This document shows, in pieces, positions 21,487-31,239 of a stretch of 64,000 nt of DNA. The translations under genes were made by a program, and so were the position numbers. Below the pieces are notes generated by a model. That model did no database searches. It was not told the origin of the DNA and saw only the letters and a list, made by a program, of their open reading frames with translations. The stretch covers positions 23,484,501-23,548,500 of the forward strand of contig NC_087259.1 in NCBI RefSeq assembly GCF_037042905.1. Direction: 5' to 3'. Each line of letters begins with the position of its first letter. Position 1 is the first letter of the stretch. This stretch comes from Lytechinus pictus. Its lineage: Eukaryota; Echinodermata; Echinoidea; Temnopleuroida; Toxopneustidae.

Positions 21487-24400
21487 AAGTAGTAAATAAA
21501 ATTACCAAGGCAACGTACCTTCTTAATCTTTCAATGTTGTGATCACCATGAATAGGTTTCAGTTTTTCACTGTCATCTCGTGCGAAAGCGATGTCCTCTG
21601 GATTGGCAAATACCTAGAGAGTAGTAACAAAAAAGAACAATAACAAATATTGTTATGACTCATGCAGCCATGGATTGAGCCCACGACACTCCATTCATGC
21701 GAGGGTGGCCCTCAAACACTACTAAATGAACCAACATAAAAAGCCCTCATATTTTCCGAAATATACTGTATCATCCAATTAGCAATTAGTAGTTGTTTAG
21801 AAAAATAGGGATAGTCGCAGTACAGCCGCTGACATCGACCAATATCGAAACGGAGAAACGGACCGTCGCGCATCCACGGCCACGTGCCCCCAACTATGTT
21901 TCATTTGAAAAAAGATTGCCAAATTTCTGTATTGATCCCATTCGAGTGTGACAGCAGTTAAAATTTGCTCAATTTAAAAAGTTATTAGAATTTTAATTAT
22001 TTGATTTACGGTGACGTCATAAGCGAGCAGGTTTCCTACATATCGTACATGTCGTATGGTAAATATAAAAGAAATTTTAATTTTGTCAAAAAATGAAAAG
22101 GGTTTCAAGTACCTTTAGTGCATCAACAGACAAATCATTTCACACCCATTTCTAAAAAAAAGAAAAAAATAAGTCATCACGAACCATTAAAAACTTGAAA
22201 TTTTTGCATTTATATAGAAAAAACGTATGGCAGCTGCTCGTTATAACGTCACAAATTCCAAACTTAAAATTCTAATAACTTTCTAAATCTTTAAAGGACA
22301 AGTCCACCCCAACAAAAAAATTATTTTGATAAAAAGAGAAAAATTTAATAAACATAACACTGAAAATTTCATCAAAATCAGATGTAAAATAAGAAAGTTA
22401 TGACATTTTTAAGTTTCGCTTAATTTCACAAAACAGTTATACGCACATCCCGGGGGCCGTTTCATGAAAGGACTTGTCGGACGTTTTATCCGACAAGTCC
22501 CATTTTATCCGACAGTTACCATAGTAACAGTACCTCTCAGCCAATCAACATCAGAGAAAGATGTCAGATCTGACAACTTGTCGGATGAAAATGTTGATGA
22601 AACACTCCCCAGGTCAGTATGCAAATGAGGAAACTGATGACATCACTCGCTCACTATTTCTTTTGTATTTTACCATATGAAATATGAAATATTTGAATTT
22701 TCTCCCCATTGTCCTGTGAAACAAAGTTTTATTTCTCCCTGAACTCATGGAATTACCATTGTTTAACATTTTCTGGTTCAGTCAACTTTGTCCTTAAAGT
22801 CAAATCTGTAAAAAATGAAATTTTGTATAATTCAAATAATAAAAAACAAAAGAAATAGTGAGTAAGGGACATCATCCACTGTCTCATTTGCGTGTCACTG
22901 AATTGCGCATATCACTGTTTTGTGAAAAATAAGCAAAACATTAAAATGCCATTACTTTCTTATTTTACATCCGATTTTGATGAAATTCTAGTTTTTTTTA
23001 TTTTTTTTATTAAAATCATCGATTCTCTCAATTGCATGTGACTAAATTGTGAACATAATGGTGAAAAATAAGCGAAACTTTGAAATGTCACAACTTTCTT
23101 ATTTTACATCCGATTTGATGAAATTTTCAGCATTATGCTTGTCTGATTTTTCTCTATTGATTCAAATCTACATTTTTCTGAGGTGGACTTGACCTTTAAT
23201 GGATTTTCCTCAAACCTTCACCAATATTTTTTTTCTGCTATTTTTTACAACAAACTTTCATTCAGGGTGAACTCCGGGGTTGAACTTCCCCTTTAAAGAA
23301 AGATAAAATTTAAAAAATGTAAATCAATCTTAATGGACCGTTTCTGGACGCCTGTTGTGAAGTTAGTTTCCCCGCAATTATCTGATTAGGTCTATATTAA
23401 CCAATAAACTCTATTCACGCGTACATGCATCAGCCTCATCGGGACGTCAATATCCAATATGGATATGGAAATGCCAACCAAATATTACTTTAACTATGGA
23501 GATAATGCTTTCATATTGTGATTCAACGGAGAGATTATAATCACATCTACGCAAATCAAGCAAACAGAAAATTCCATTATTATGAGTACATGCCTTTATT
23601 GGTTCACTAACCCCACATTTACACATCAGACCGGGGCAGTGCCAGGGCATTTCAATAGGGGTGTAGCCGGGAGGGTCGTTAAATTTAAGGGGGCATCGCT
23701 ATTTTCTCACCGAAAAAAGGATTTCATTTATAATATTTGCTATTTCTATACTCCCCTAACCCGGCCCACCCTTCTTTTGTAAAATCATCTGAAAAGGAAC
23801 AACAAGGTGTTCAACAGTATAGCGTTACTAGAGCCAAGAAATTTTGAGGATCTAGATATGGCATATCACGTAAAATTCACAAAGAGTTGCGATCGAGCAA
23901 AGCGAGTGAACAACAATTTCGACATTTTACAAAAAATCAAATTTTGTGATAGATTTAGACATAATATTCAGAAAATAATAAGGTATTTCACACTTCTCTT
24001 TTTCCTTTTCTTTCCTTTTCTTTTCTTTTGTTAGTCGTGAAAAATTGGGGAGCGGCAAGAGCCCCTCCAGCCCCCCCCCCTATCTGTACGCCACTGGTGT
24101 TCATCAGGGCCCTGTCCCTTATTATGCCGCTGCCAATAATTTGTGCAATCAATGATTTTATAAAGGTAACACTGATCAAATCAAAATCCATACGTTCTAA
24201 TTTGTCACCAAGTTCGATATTTTTTTACTTCAAGATGGATTATCCACAATTTACAAAACATTCATTTTCATCTTCATAATGTAGTGTGCGTGGCAACCGA
24301 GTCTTCAGAGAATGCTTCCCAGGTAGTAAGGAATGCATGTCATGGGGAAGCTTTTGGTTTTTCTAATGAAATTTAAGCATTTTGTGCACATGCACTTTTT

Positions 24401-26651
24401 GCGAATCTTGTGGAAAATCTTCAGTCAGTGAAAAATGTAAGATTTCAAACTTTCGGAGTGGGGGGGGGGGCAACGTATTTCGGGCAGTGACGTTTGGTCC
24501 CAGATAAATGATTAAGTAATTACACACGCACGATATGACACCGTCTGTTAAATCCATCTATTGATACAGTACGTACACGTGTAATTAATCAAAATAATAA
24601 TACACGAAGAAACATTATCTGTGTATTAGTCACGCGAAACATATAGTTGAGGGCATATAGTTATTTTCAGAGTTAAAAGAAAACAAACATTTAATTATTA
24701 CGCAATAGTGATACCGATCACTTCAGATTGAGCATATTATAATTCCAGAATTCATGAAACGCTATAACCATATTTCTAGTTCAAACTAAGCTAAATATTA
24801 AAAACCATCAACACGAACTGCCAAACAACCTAGATGACCATTTGAACAGATCACGTATATGTTTAGATTATTTTGAATAAAATGTTTGAAATTTAAACAG
24901 CAATTTTCAGTTTCTAATATTTATTGCTTTTAGGTTTAACATTGTTGTTCAAAAAAATTTTAAAACTCTCTTTGAACGCGAACCTACACACTAAAAACTG
25001 AAATGTTAAATCAACAATAATATTGAGAGTTTGGAGTGACAACCTTTTCCAAATGATGCGCATTCAATCCAGCATTGGGTTCAGCTTTATGCAACATTTT
25101 AGAAAAGATTGTCACGCATCCAACCCTTTAATTGCTGATTTAACATTTAAGTTTATACACTGCAAAAACTCTGGTGTTGATTTAACACCAGCCCGGAATC
25201 TTATATTTCCACACCAGAGAAGTGTTAAACAACACCAGTTTCGTTTTGGTCGAACACCAGATAGGTGTTTATACAACACCAATCATAAAACAACATCGGT
25301 TTGATTCCAAACTGGTGTATTTGTTTCAATACTTCTCTGGTGTAGACATAATAGATTCCGGGCTGGTGTTAAATCAACGCCAGAGTTTTTGCAGTGTAGC
25401 GTAATGTACGTTCATAATAGCGAGCTTGTACATAAATATGCCTATTATAGGGGTCTACAATATAATTATACACCCACCCCACCCACCATCCTAACTAGAA
25501 GCGAACTTCAAAAGTCTTCAGTGAACATATAAAGGATGCATAACATGAAAAGCATTTTGAAGAAAGAAGTGGGCTCAATAAAGGGTTAATAACTAAAGAT
25601 TTGGATAAAGAAGACAATATGACAGCATACGGTAGGGGTCGAGGCAATCGATAAGAGACCGGGATAAGAGAGGACGCAGATTATTGTCGACTGCTCTTTT
25701 TACACCCATTTCGTCAGGGCCATATTAGTCATCCCACACGACAACCAGTCCCAGTCAGTTTGCTTGATACGACTCTGTATTGTTTAGCACCTTCAGCATT
25801 CTGTCTGATCTTGAGTAGGATTCGACTAATATTTAATCTATATGATTAGAATGATCTGTTCATGAACACAATTTATTGATAAATTCTCTGGTGTGGACAT
25901 AAAATTATATAGATTCCGGGTTGGTGTTAAATCAACACCGGAGTTTTTGCAGTGTAGCGTAATGTACGTGATCGGTATCATAATTACCTAATAATTAAGT
26001 GTTTTGTTTTCTCGAATTCACTATACTTACCTATTATTTCGCGTGACAAATACACGGATAATATGTTTCTTCATATTAGTAGCCGGTGGCTTTAGTAGAT
26101 TGAGTGGAAATAACAGTCAAAGTGACAAACCCAACTAGACTTCAGACAATAAAAATGATAATTAAGTGAGATCGCGTATAGTGTGGATCAAACTACAATT
26201 AATTGATAACGGTTTCAGGTCATATAAGACCATTTGAAAAGATGAACAACTGGGATGAATATATAACCAGACGTAATACTCATGTAATATATCGGAGTCG
26301 TCTTTAAAATCGAATAGAATTTATGTCCCCCGGTCCGGGTATATGTCAGAAAGTGAAGAACATTACCATCAGACCATATCTCTAGAAAATCTTTACAAGA
26401 AATTACGAAATGACGGAAAAATAGACGCAGATTTGTGAAAAAAAAATCTCGTAATGGGTGGGACAACTCGGCCCGCGGTCCGAGATGTCCCGTGGTCCGA
26501 GTTGACCCGACCCCATATGTCCTACCTTGTTTTGAAAGCGGTACTTCGAAGTCCAGATACCGACCCAGAGCATCTTTATTACGACGATGGTTGCATAGGT
26601 GGCGAAAAGACGGAATATTTCATTTTCGAATGAATACAAAGGCGATGCCAT
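19158..26651 (-). CDS. MGST1: Microsomal glutathione S-transferase 1 (MAPEG family)
   Basis: Integral membrane enzyme of ER and outer mitochondrial membrane that conjugates glutathione to electrophiles and reduces lipid hydroperoxides; vertebrate MGST1 is a homotrimer of four-helix subunits. Three coding exons on the minus strand: 26651-26526, 21613-21519 and 19401-19158, phases 0 and 2, all GT-AG, 154 aa plus TGA (human 155). Exon 1 gives helix 1 (IFRLFATYATIVVIKMLWV) and KYRFQNK. Exon 2 gives VFANPEDIAFARDD and HNIERLRR. Exon 3 gives CHVNDLENIVPFLVLGLLY, FRAFAFSRVFHTIAYLTPLP, QPSR and the last helix. NDLEN and FHTIAYLTPLPQP are MGST1 hallmarks. The position of the redox-sensing cysteine in mammalian MGST1 (NPEDC) is isoleucine here. 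The start ATG at 26651-26649 is the only one in frame. An alternative first exon lies at 33827-33955. Confidence 0.93.
19402..21518 (-). other. MGST1 intron 2
   Basis: Holds part of a dispersed repeat (about 19,570-20,400, with AAAATCGGACAAGGAATAAC and sequence similar to the 4.2 kb and 22 kb repeats), short (ATC)n near 20,620-20,645, a diverged copy of the TGTACAATCAATC-type repeat near 20,845-20,950, and the trinucleotide array listed separately. No further exon seen. Confidence 0.5.
21260..21496. repeat. Trinucleotide microsatellite (GTA/GAA)n
   Basis: Long AGT/GTA array interrupted by an (AGA)n block near 21350-21378, ending ~20 bases from the MGST1 exon 2 donor (minus strand). The 127-codon minus-strand frame through it is poly-Thr/Ser/Tyr and not a gene. 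Confidence 0.9.
21519..21613 (-). CDS. MGST1: MGST1 coding exon 2
   Basis: Acceptor CTCTCTAG precedes 21613; donor AG|GTACGT follows 21519. It encodes VFANPEDIAFARDDSEKLK and IHGDHNIERLRR. Starts in phase 0, so it can be joined to either first exon. Confidence 0.92.
21614..22289. other. MGST1 intron 1, repeat relics
   Basis: Non-coding. Part of it (CGTCATAAGCGAGCAGG, ATCAACAGACAAATCATTTC) resembles dispersed repeats at 28,330-29,060 and 57,610-58,070. Confidence 0.4.
22290..23205. repeat. Interspersed repeat with AAAGGACAAGTCCACC ends
   Basis: Left end TTTAAAGGACAAGTCCACCC near 22293; right end AGGTGGACTTGACCTTTAA near 23180-23198, forming inverted termini. The interior repeats TAAAATAAGAAAGTTATGAC and its complements several times. 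A 160-bp MITE is nested at 22449-22615. Related copies: 4190-4620 and 49697-50290. Confidence 0.7.
22449..22615. mobile_element. Nested MITE inserted at a CCNGG-type site, copy 1
   Basis: Ends GGGGGCCGTTTCATGAAAG and GATGAAACACTCCCC are imperfect inverted repeats, with internal TTATCCGACAAGTCCCATTT and its mirror. Comparing with sibling host repeats lacking it (near 49850) gives an approximate 5-bp duplication (CCCGG left, CCAGG right). Another copy is at 55561-55725 in the opposite orientation. Confidence 0.7.
23660..24105. mobile_element. hAT-like relic
   Basis: Left side GGTGTAGCCGGGAGGGTCG, middle segment AAATCAAATTTTGTGATAGA (also at 54-95), right end CCCCCCCTATCTGTACGCCACTG near 24075-24098. 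Also contains GAGCAAAGCGAGTGAAC, typical of this dispersed family. No clean target duplication seen. 23206-23659 and 24106-24560 hold no recognisable gene. Confidence 0.5.
25158..25396. mobile_element. TA-flanked MITE, full copy
   Basis: Ends CACTGCAAAAACTCTGGTGT and ACGCCAGAGTTTTTGCAGTG (inverted, one mismatch) continue as long arms (TTTAACACCAGCCCGGAATC versus GATTCCGGGCTGGTGTTAAA). TA flanks at 25156-25157 and 25397-25398. Non-coding. A second, truncated copy ends at 25963. Confidence 0.85.
25875..25963. mobile_element. TA-flanked MITE, truncated right end
   Basis: AGATTCCGGGTTGGTGTTAA, then ATCAACACCGGAGTTTTTGC and AGTG, match the right arm of the MITE at 25158-25396. It is followed by the same TAGCGTAATGTACGT flank, so part of the neighbourhood was duplicated along with it. 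Confidence 0.75.
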
Positions 26652-26735
26652 TATTTCAGAAATCAGAATTACATAAACGGACTTATTAAACGATCAAGGA
26701 GTAAAGACGACACAGCTGGTATGCATGCATGTAGA
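26270..26735 (-). repeat. Duplicated MGST1 first-exon segment, copy A
   Basis: Exon 1A and its flanks (plus strand CATGTAATATATCGGAGTCG, CCCCCGGTCCGGGTATATGT on one side; AACGATCAAGGAGTAAAGAC on the other) match 33762-34020. Copy A has an extra ~170 bp (about 26,348-26,515) just downstream of the exon donor, containing GTCCGAGATGTCCCGTGGTC-like repeats. Confidence 0.8.
26526..26651 (-). CDS. MGST1: MGST1 coding exon 1 (copy A)
   Basis: 126 bases, 42 codons, ATG context GAAATAATGG. Encodes MASPLYSFENEIFRLFATYA, TIVVIKMLWVGIWTSKYRFQ and NK, then donor AAG|GTAGGA. Helix 1 of the MAPEG fold. Phase 0 donor fits exon 2. Confidence 0.9.
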
Positions 26736-27220
26736 ATGGTATTTGGCCTTCATGAGCTGTGTGCAAGACGGTAGAGTTTATGAATGGGTGACGTAATAAT
26801 ATAAGAGGCCCCTGGACTTACGACAGCTATAGAGGCGAATGCTGTCGTCGTCGTGCTAGTCTTTGAGCGGGAGTTGAGCAAATGACGAGCAAATGGCCCG
26901 TCAAATGGGCTTAGCTGCAAATAATAGATTGTTCTGCAAAAAAAATCCATAATATGATTGTCTAATAGGGGTCAACCCGGGACTTTCGGGCAGGAAATGT
27001 TAGCTTTTCTTACTCAAATTTAAATAGAGTCTAATATCCAGTAGACTAGCTATATAGGGTACCTGATTATGCAATACCAAGATTGGAACGAACCATTTAT
27101 TGAAGAGGAGTGACAACAAAGTGGTTTAATAAACCCCCTCATAATTATAATTGAGGGAGCTCGGTGTCCCGAGAATGAACTATTCACAGCAGTATGCTTA
27201 CCCTGACCGCAGTGGTTTAA
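26736..27220. other. MGST1 upstream flank, copy A; no gene recognised
   Basis: Would include the promoter/5' UTR if copy A is a transcribed first exon. No TATA box or obvious element is seen; the piggyBac-like element begins at 27221. Confidence 0.35.
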
Positions 27221-27971
27221 CCCTATCTAGGCTGGGGGGGGGGGGGCCTCGGAGGCCCCCCTCAACGAATCGCGCGATATTTTGGCCGCGCAAATTTTTT
27301 TGACCGCGCCGCTCGCTGACTTTTTACTTACAAATCTTGCGCAACTTTTGTGATCAATTTTGCGTCACCCGGGTACGTGGTTCCGAAATTACGCAACATT
27401 ATGTAAGTGCATGTTAGACCAAAAATTGCTCAAAAACGTGGTTTTATGTACAAAGTCAATGCAAATTGTGTTTTCAACCAAAATTCATAAATGTATGATT
27501 ATTTTTAGTTTTGCTGGTCTAAATGTATTTATTTTATGCCAACAATTCCATTGAAAGGACAATGAAAAACAAAAGGTAAAAAAACAAAGAAATACATAAA
27601 TTGCAAAAAACAATATAATACATAAGAAAATGATTTGATATCGCAATTTTTTTCATGTACACTTGCTAAGAACACCACGAAGAGTTTCTATACCATATAT
27701 TAGAACATTTGGAGCTTTATTTAGGGAGTTTGAGGAAAAAGTATGATTTCGCATACTAATTACGCATAAATTAGCATAATCACTTAATAGCGATTCGCGT
27801 GAAATAAATTACTATACAATTTTGTAGATTATGTCCAGGCAACTCGCGTGCCAATTTTCGGTGCGATCGCGCGGTCGACGGCCGAGATCTCAAGGGAGGG
27901 GGGGGGGCTGGGAGGCCCCCCCCCCCCCGGCCATATGAACTCCAAAAATACCCCGGCCTAGATAGGGTTAA
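27217..27971. mobile_element. Non-autonomous piggyBac-like element with TTAA target site
   Basis: 747 bp from CCCTATCTAGGC (27221) to GCCTAGATAGGG (27967), perfect 12-base inverted ends, bracketed by TTAA at 27217-27220 and 27968-27971. A TTAA duplication with CCC...GGG ends is the piggyBac signature. Sub-terminal G/C tracts (GGCCTCGGAGGCCCCCC and mirror) and CGCGCGAT motifs are also inverted. The AT-rich centre contains no transposase frame. Confidence 0.85.
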
Positions 27972-28052
27972 AACTCTATATTTTAATGGGGGAAACAGAA
28001 ACAAAAGTTTTTTTTATTCCTCTGCATAATTGGGTTTTTTACACTCATATCT

Positions 28053-28230
28053 CCTAAATACTAGCCTCTTGTCGAGGCCCTGGCTGCTGCTTCCCGAGCG
28101 AAGCGAGGGATTTCCTAATTCGAAGCGAATTAGGCCAGGCGCGAGCCGCTCTGCTTCGCTCTCTACCTTGCTTCGCCATGTTCGCTCGGAAAGCAGCCGA
28201 CAGGGCCTCGACAAGAGGCTACCTAAATAC
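28053..28230. mobile_element. 160-bp MITE with exact 9-bp target duplication
   Basis: The element is 28062-28221, with ends TAGCCTCTTGTCGAGGCCCT and AGGGCCTCGACAAGAGGCTA that are perfect complements. The direct repeat CCTAAATAC sits at 28053-28061 and 28222-28230. The interior is rich in GCGAAGCGAG motifs on both strands. A 9-bp duplication is typical of Mutator-like elements, but the superfamily cannot be fixed without a transposase. Confidence 0.88.
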
Positions 28231-28329
28231 AAGCGACTAAAAAGATACTTGTTTATATTCAGGCTATGGTATAAACCATTTTATTTTACATAATGAAAAA
28301 TAGAAGTATATTTTAAAGCATTTAAATGG

Positions 28330-29060
28330 AAGCTAACCCTGACAGAAATTTTATTGTAAAAATGGCAGCAAATGATTAAATAAAATATTGGTGAAGGTTT
28401 TAGGAAAATCGATCAAAGATTACAAAAGTTATTATAAGTTTGATATTTTTTATTTGTGACGTCATATGCGACCAGTTTTTCATGTTACGTGAATTTAAAA
28501 AAATGTTTTTATTTTGTTAGTATATACCTTCAGTATATCAACAGACAAATCATTTCACAAACGATTAAAACAATTAAAACAAAAATTAAATTAATGCATT
28601 TTATATAACATTACATATAGGGTAGCCTGTAACGTCATATGCGACCAGCTTTTCATGTAACGTGAATTTAAAATAAATAATCTTCAGTATATCAACAAAC
28701 AAATCATTTCACAAACGCCCCTGAAAGAAAACAAATATTAAAGTCATCATGAACGACTAAAACAAAAATGAATTTGCAGCATTTTATATGACATTACATA
28801 TAGGGTAGCCTATAAGGCAGCCTATACGTCGGGCTAGTGGGCAAACTACTGACGCCCTCGCCCGTCAGTCTCCTTCATGCGATCAGTAACTTGCCTACTA
28901 GCCCGGCGCATATCAGATAGGCTACATAGGGCAGCTGCTCGTTTATGACGTCACAAATCGAAAATTGAAAATTCTAAAAACTTTCTTCATCTTTGATAGA
29001 TTTTTTGAAACCTTAACCAATATTTTTTGTTTATTTTTTTCTGGTATTTTTACAAAAAAA
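28330..29060. repeat. Dispersed repeat with internal tandem copies
   Basis: CGTCATATGCGACCAG occurs at about 28,460 and 28,633 with similar downstream sequence (ATCAACA-ACAAATCATTTCAC, CATTACATATAGGGTAGCCT), so a ~170-bp unit is partly duplicated. An inverted pair GTCGGGCTAGTGGGCAA / TTGCCTACTAGCCCGGC (28,828-28,910) suggests a small nested MITE. Similar sequence occurs at 21.9-22.3 kb and 57.6-58.1 kb. Confidence 0.55.
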
Positions 29061-29074
29061 AAACACTTTTCGGC

Positions 29075-29235
29075 TTATATAATGGGGGACGTGGCTTGGA
29101 GGCCATGGGTCCCAAAAAAGTTATGCCCCCCCAAAAAAAAATTGAAAAAAAGAAAGAAATGAAAAAGAAAGAGTGAGTGAAATGTATATCATGTTAAAAC
29201 ATAAGAGAGGTAAAAACATTTGCTCACTTGCAGCT
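29075..29235. repeat. hAT-like relic fragment
   Basis: GGGGGACGTGGCTTGGAGGC then ATGGGTCC and an A-rich stretch resemble the units at 31.7-31.9 and 32.7-32.9 kb. Confidence 0.4.
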
Positions 29236-29530
29236 GTTTAATGGAGCGTTGTGGCCCAGTGGATTATTATTTTGACTTTGAAACAGAGGGTCGTGGGTTC
29301 AAATCCCAGCCATGGCGTTATTTCCTTCAGCAAGAAAGTATCCACATTGTGCTGCACTCAACCCAGGTACGTGACGTGAATGGGTACCCGGCAGGATTAA
29401 TTCCTTGAATGCATGAGCGCTGAAAGGCAGCTCGAGCTAAAGCCGAGGTAATAATGATAATAACAATGCGCCTGGAATATTATTTATGTATGGCGCAATA
29501 TGAATGCCTATTATTGATTATTATTATCAT
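29236..29530 (+). mobile_element. tRNA-derived SINE (family B), full-length plus copy
   Basis: AATGGAGCGTTGTGGCCCAG, TGGATTATTATTTTGAC, then GGGTTCAAATCCCAGCCATG (B box), TGCTGCACTCAACCCAGGTA, AATGGGTACCCGGCAGGATT and an AT-rich tail with TAATAATGATAATAAC. A small insert (GTGACGTGA region) distinguishes it from the copy at 17060-17344. Confidence 0.85.
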
Positions 29531-30026
29531 AATTAATAATAACCATTCATATTATATTATATTATATTATTGTTATTCATCTTTCCCATAAAGCGACATA
29601 CGCGACAACAACATGCCTCTTGTACGAGATCTACCAAACCCAAGCCTTGAGAGTGAGAAGAGGATGTGAAGTGCCCAGGCTGCTACAAGATCTCAAAAGT
29701 GTTCAGCCATGCACAGACAGTTGTTTTGTGTGTAGGTTGCTCAACCGTGCTCACTAAAGCTCACTAAACATGCTAAATGTGGGAGTGGATTGGGAGTAAA
29801 CAGATAAAACCGTGGGTTGATGGAGCACCGCCACACCCCCGGGCCACACCTCTGCTGTCTTTAAGATGATCTTGAAATGTACGCAACTAAGAAGACGAAA
29901 GAAAATTATATGTTAATCACATCAATACATGTATTATAATAAGTGGGGTTAGCCATCGTCACATCATTAAAAAACAAAAAAAATACTATACAGATATTGC
30001 CTACCTAGAGTTTGAATATAAAATTT
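29531..30026. other. No gene recognised
   Basis: Contains a short ATTAT run (29,550-29,575) and otherwise unassigned sequence. Confidence 0.4.
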
Positions 30027-30136
30027 CCTCTCCCTGACGGAGTTATATTTTTCCCAAGGGATTATATTTTGCCCGAAGCGCGCAGCGCTGAGGGAAAATA
30101 TTATCCCGAGGGAAAAATATAGCTTCGGAGGGGAGT
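30027..30136. mobile_element. Small foldback element
   Basis: CTCTCCCTGACGGAGTTATA with TTTTTCCC at the left mirrors GGGAAAAATATAGCTTCGGA with GGGGAG at the right. The centre CGAAGCGCGCAGCGCTGAGG is itself inverted. ~110 bp, non-coding. Confidence 0.6.
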
Positions 30137-30346
30137 TGAAATGTTATTTATTAAAAATTATAGACCAGGTAATATCTGTTATATTATATAGTCTATGTGG
30201 ATTCGCCATCAGAAATTGCATTCATCATCTGGCTCAAACCCGAAATTCTTACTACAGCTCTGATCCATCTACGTCATAATAGATTTTGTTTTAAATACAT
30301 CAAGCGCGTTCTTCATGCAATCGACGCGTTAACATTAGCGCGTTCA

Positions 30347-30782
30347 TTTACTTAATCGGCATTTGAATCGGCTCGCGGTTCTGAACCGCGAGCCGATTCA
30401 GCATCGGCTTTTTCATAGCGTGTAAACGCGAGCAACTTGAATCGGCTCGCGGTTCAGAACCGGCAATTTGCACCACCAAAGTAGTAGGTTCTGAACCGCG
30501 AGCCGATGCAGAATCGGCTTTTTTACTACGTGTAAACAGAAAGCCGATTCTGCACCGGCAATTTGTGCGCATTTCAATTACTTTACCATTGTGACGTAAT
30601 TGTAAGCGCACTGATCCAGCGTTGTCTTTATTATGACGTATATTGTAGGTATGCGTATCATTTCAGGTTTTTGCATCGGCTCGCGGTTCTGAACCGCGAG
30701 CTGTAACAACGTGTAAACGCAATCCAAATGCCGATTCTGCATCGGCATTTGGTTCAGAACCAATTGCCGATTAAGTGTAAAC
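30347..30782. mobile_element. Palindrome-rich block of AATCGGCTCGCGGTTC units
   Basis: Bounded by ACTTAATCGGCA (left) and TGCCGATTAAGT (right), an inverted pair. Inside, GAATCGGCTCGCGGTTC with its complement forms a 17-base-arm hairpin with one-base spacer near 30,365-30,400, and further copies or half-copies recur near 30,440, 30,490 and 30,675. GTGTAAAC(GC/AG) motifs follow several units. Looks like a compound MITE; the 30,348-30,611 open frame is a by-product. Confidence 0.65.
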
Positions 30783-31239
30783 ACGGTATAAATAAACTAC
30801 CTTGTTACGCAACTTGTATGCAGCGAGTGACGTCACCTTAGTGAATATAACGCCGCAATTGAAAATACAACGCAGTATATTCCCTGAGGTGACGTCAAAA
30901 CCTAGAATATAACAAATGCGATCCTCGCAGGTATGGTCACGTGATGGCGTATTGACCTATCACTGACTCGAATCTACATAACCTATGTAATATATATTAT
31001 TATTATACGCCAAGCTCTCGACCTCAAAATGTTGGCTCCTTTAACGGCTGTGTATCAGTGACCCGTTTGTGACGAAAAACACTGATATATTATATGGTGA
31101 AAATGTATCTTTCTTTAGTGTATATCACACTAGACTATCTGTTGGAGATGGTCCTCCAAAACATAGGCAAAATGTTCCACGTTACTAACAGGCGAGAATT
31201 TAAACTCGGTGTCCGTCATTGCCCGACCGTATAATCCTT
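30783..31239. other. No gene recognised
   Basis: Contains two GTGACGTCA-like palindromes (30,828 and 30,888 region) flanking ~60 bases: AGTGACGTCACC and GAGGTGACGTCAAA, both with CRE-like TGACGTCA cores. Otherwise unassigned. Confidence 0.4.

Larger units (their letters stand above)
24567..26080. repeat. Inverted duplication flanking a 1.2 kb spacer
   Basis: 24,600-24,720 (AAGAAACATTATCTGTGTAT, TAGTCACGCGAAA, TGATACCGATCAC) reappears as reverse complement at about 25,970-26,075 (GTGATCGGTATCA, TTTCGCGTGACAAATACACG). The arms are diverged by small indels. The spacer holds a full TA-flanked MITE (25158-25396) and the right end of a second copy (25875-25963), both followed by TAGCGTAATGTACGT. 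Confidence 0.65.

Noticed and set aside
21125..21508. 127-codon minus-strand open frame rich in Thr, Ser and Tyr
   Set aside because: It is the translation of a trinucleotide microsatellite.
28014..28293. Overlapping plus and minus open frames near 28.1 kb
   Set aside because: Both arise from the two arms of the 9-bp-TSD MITE.
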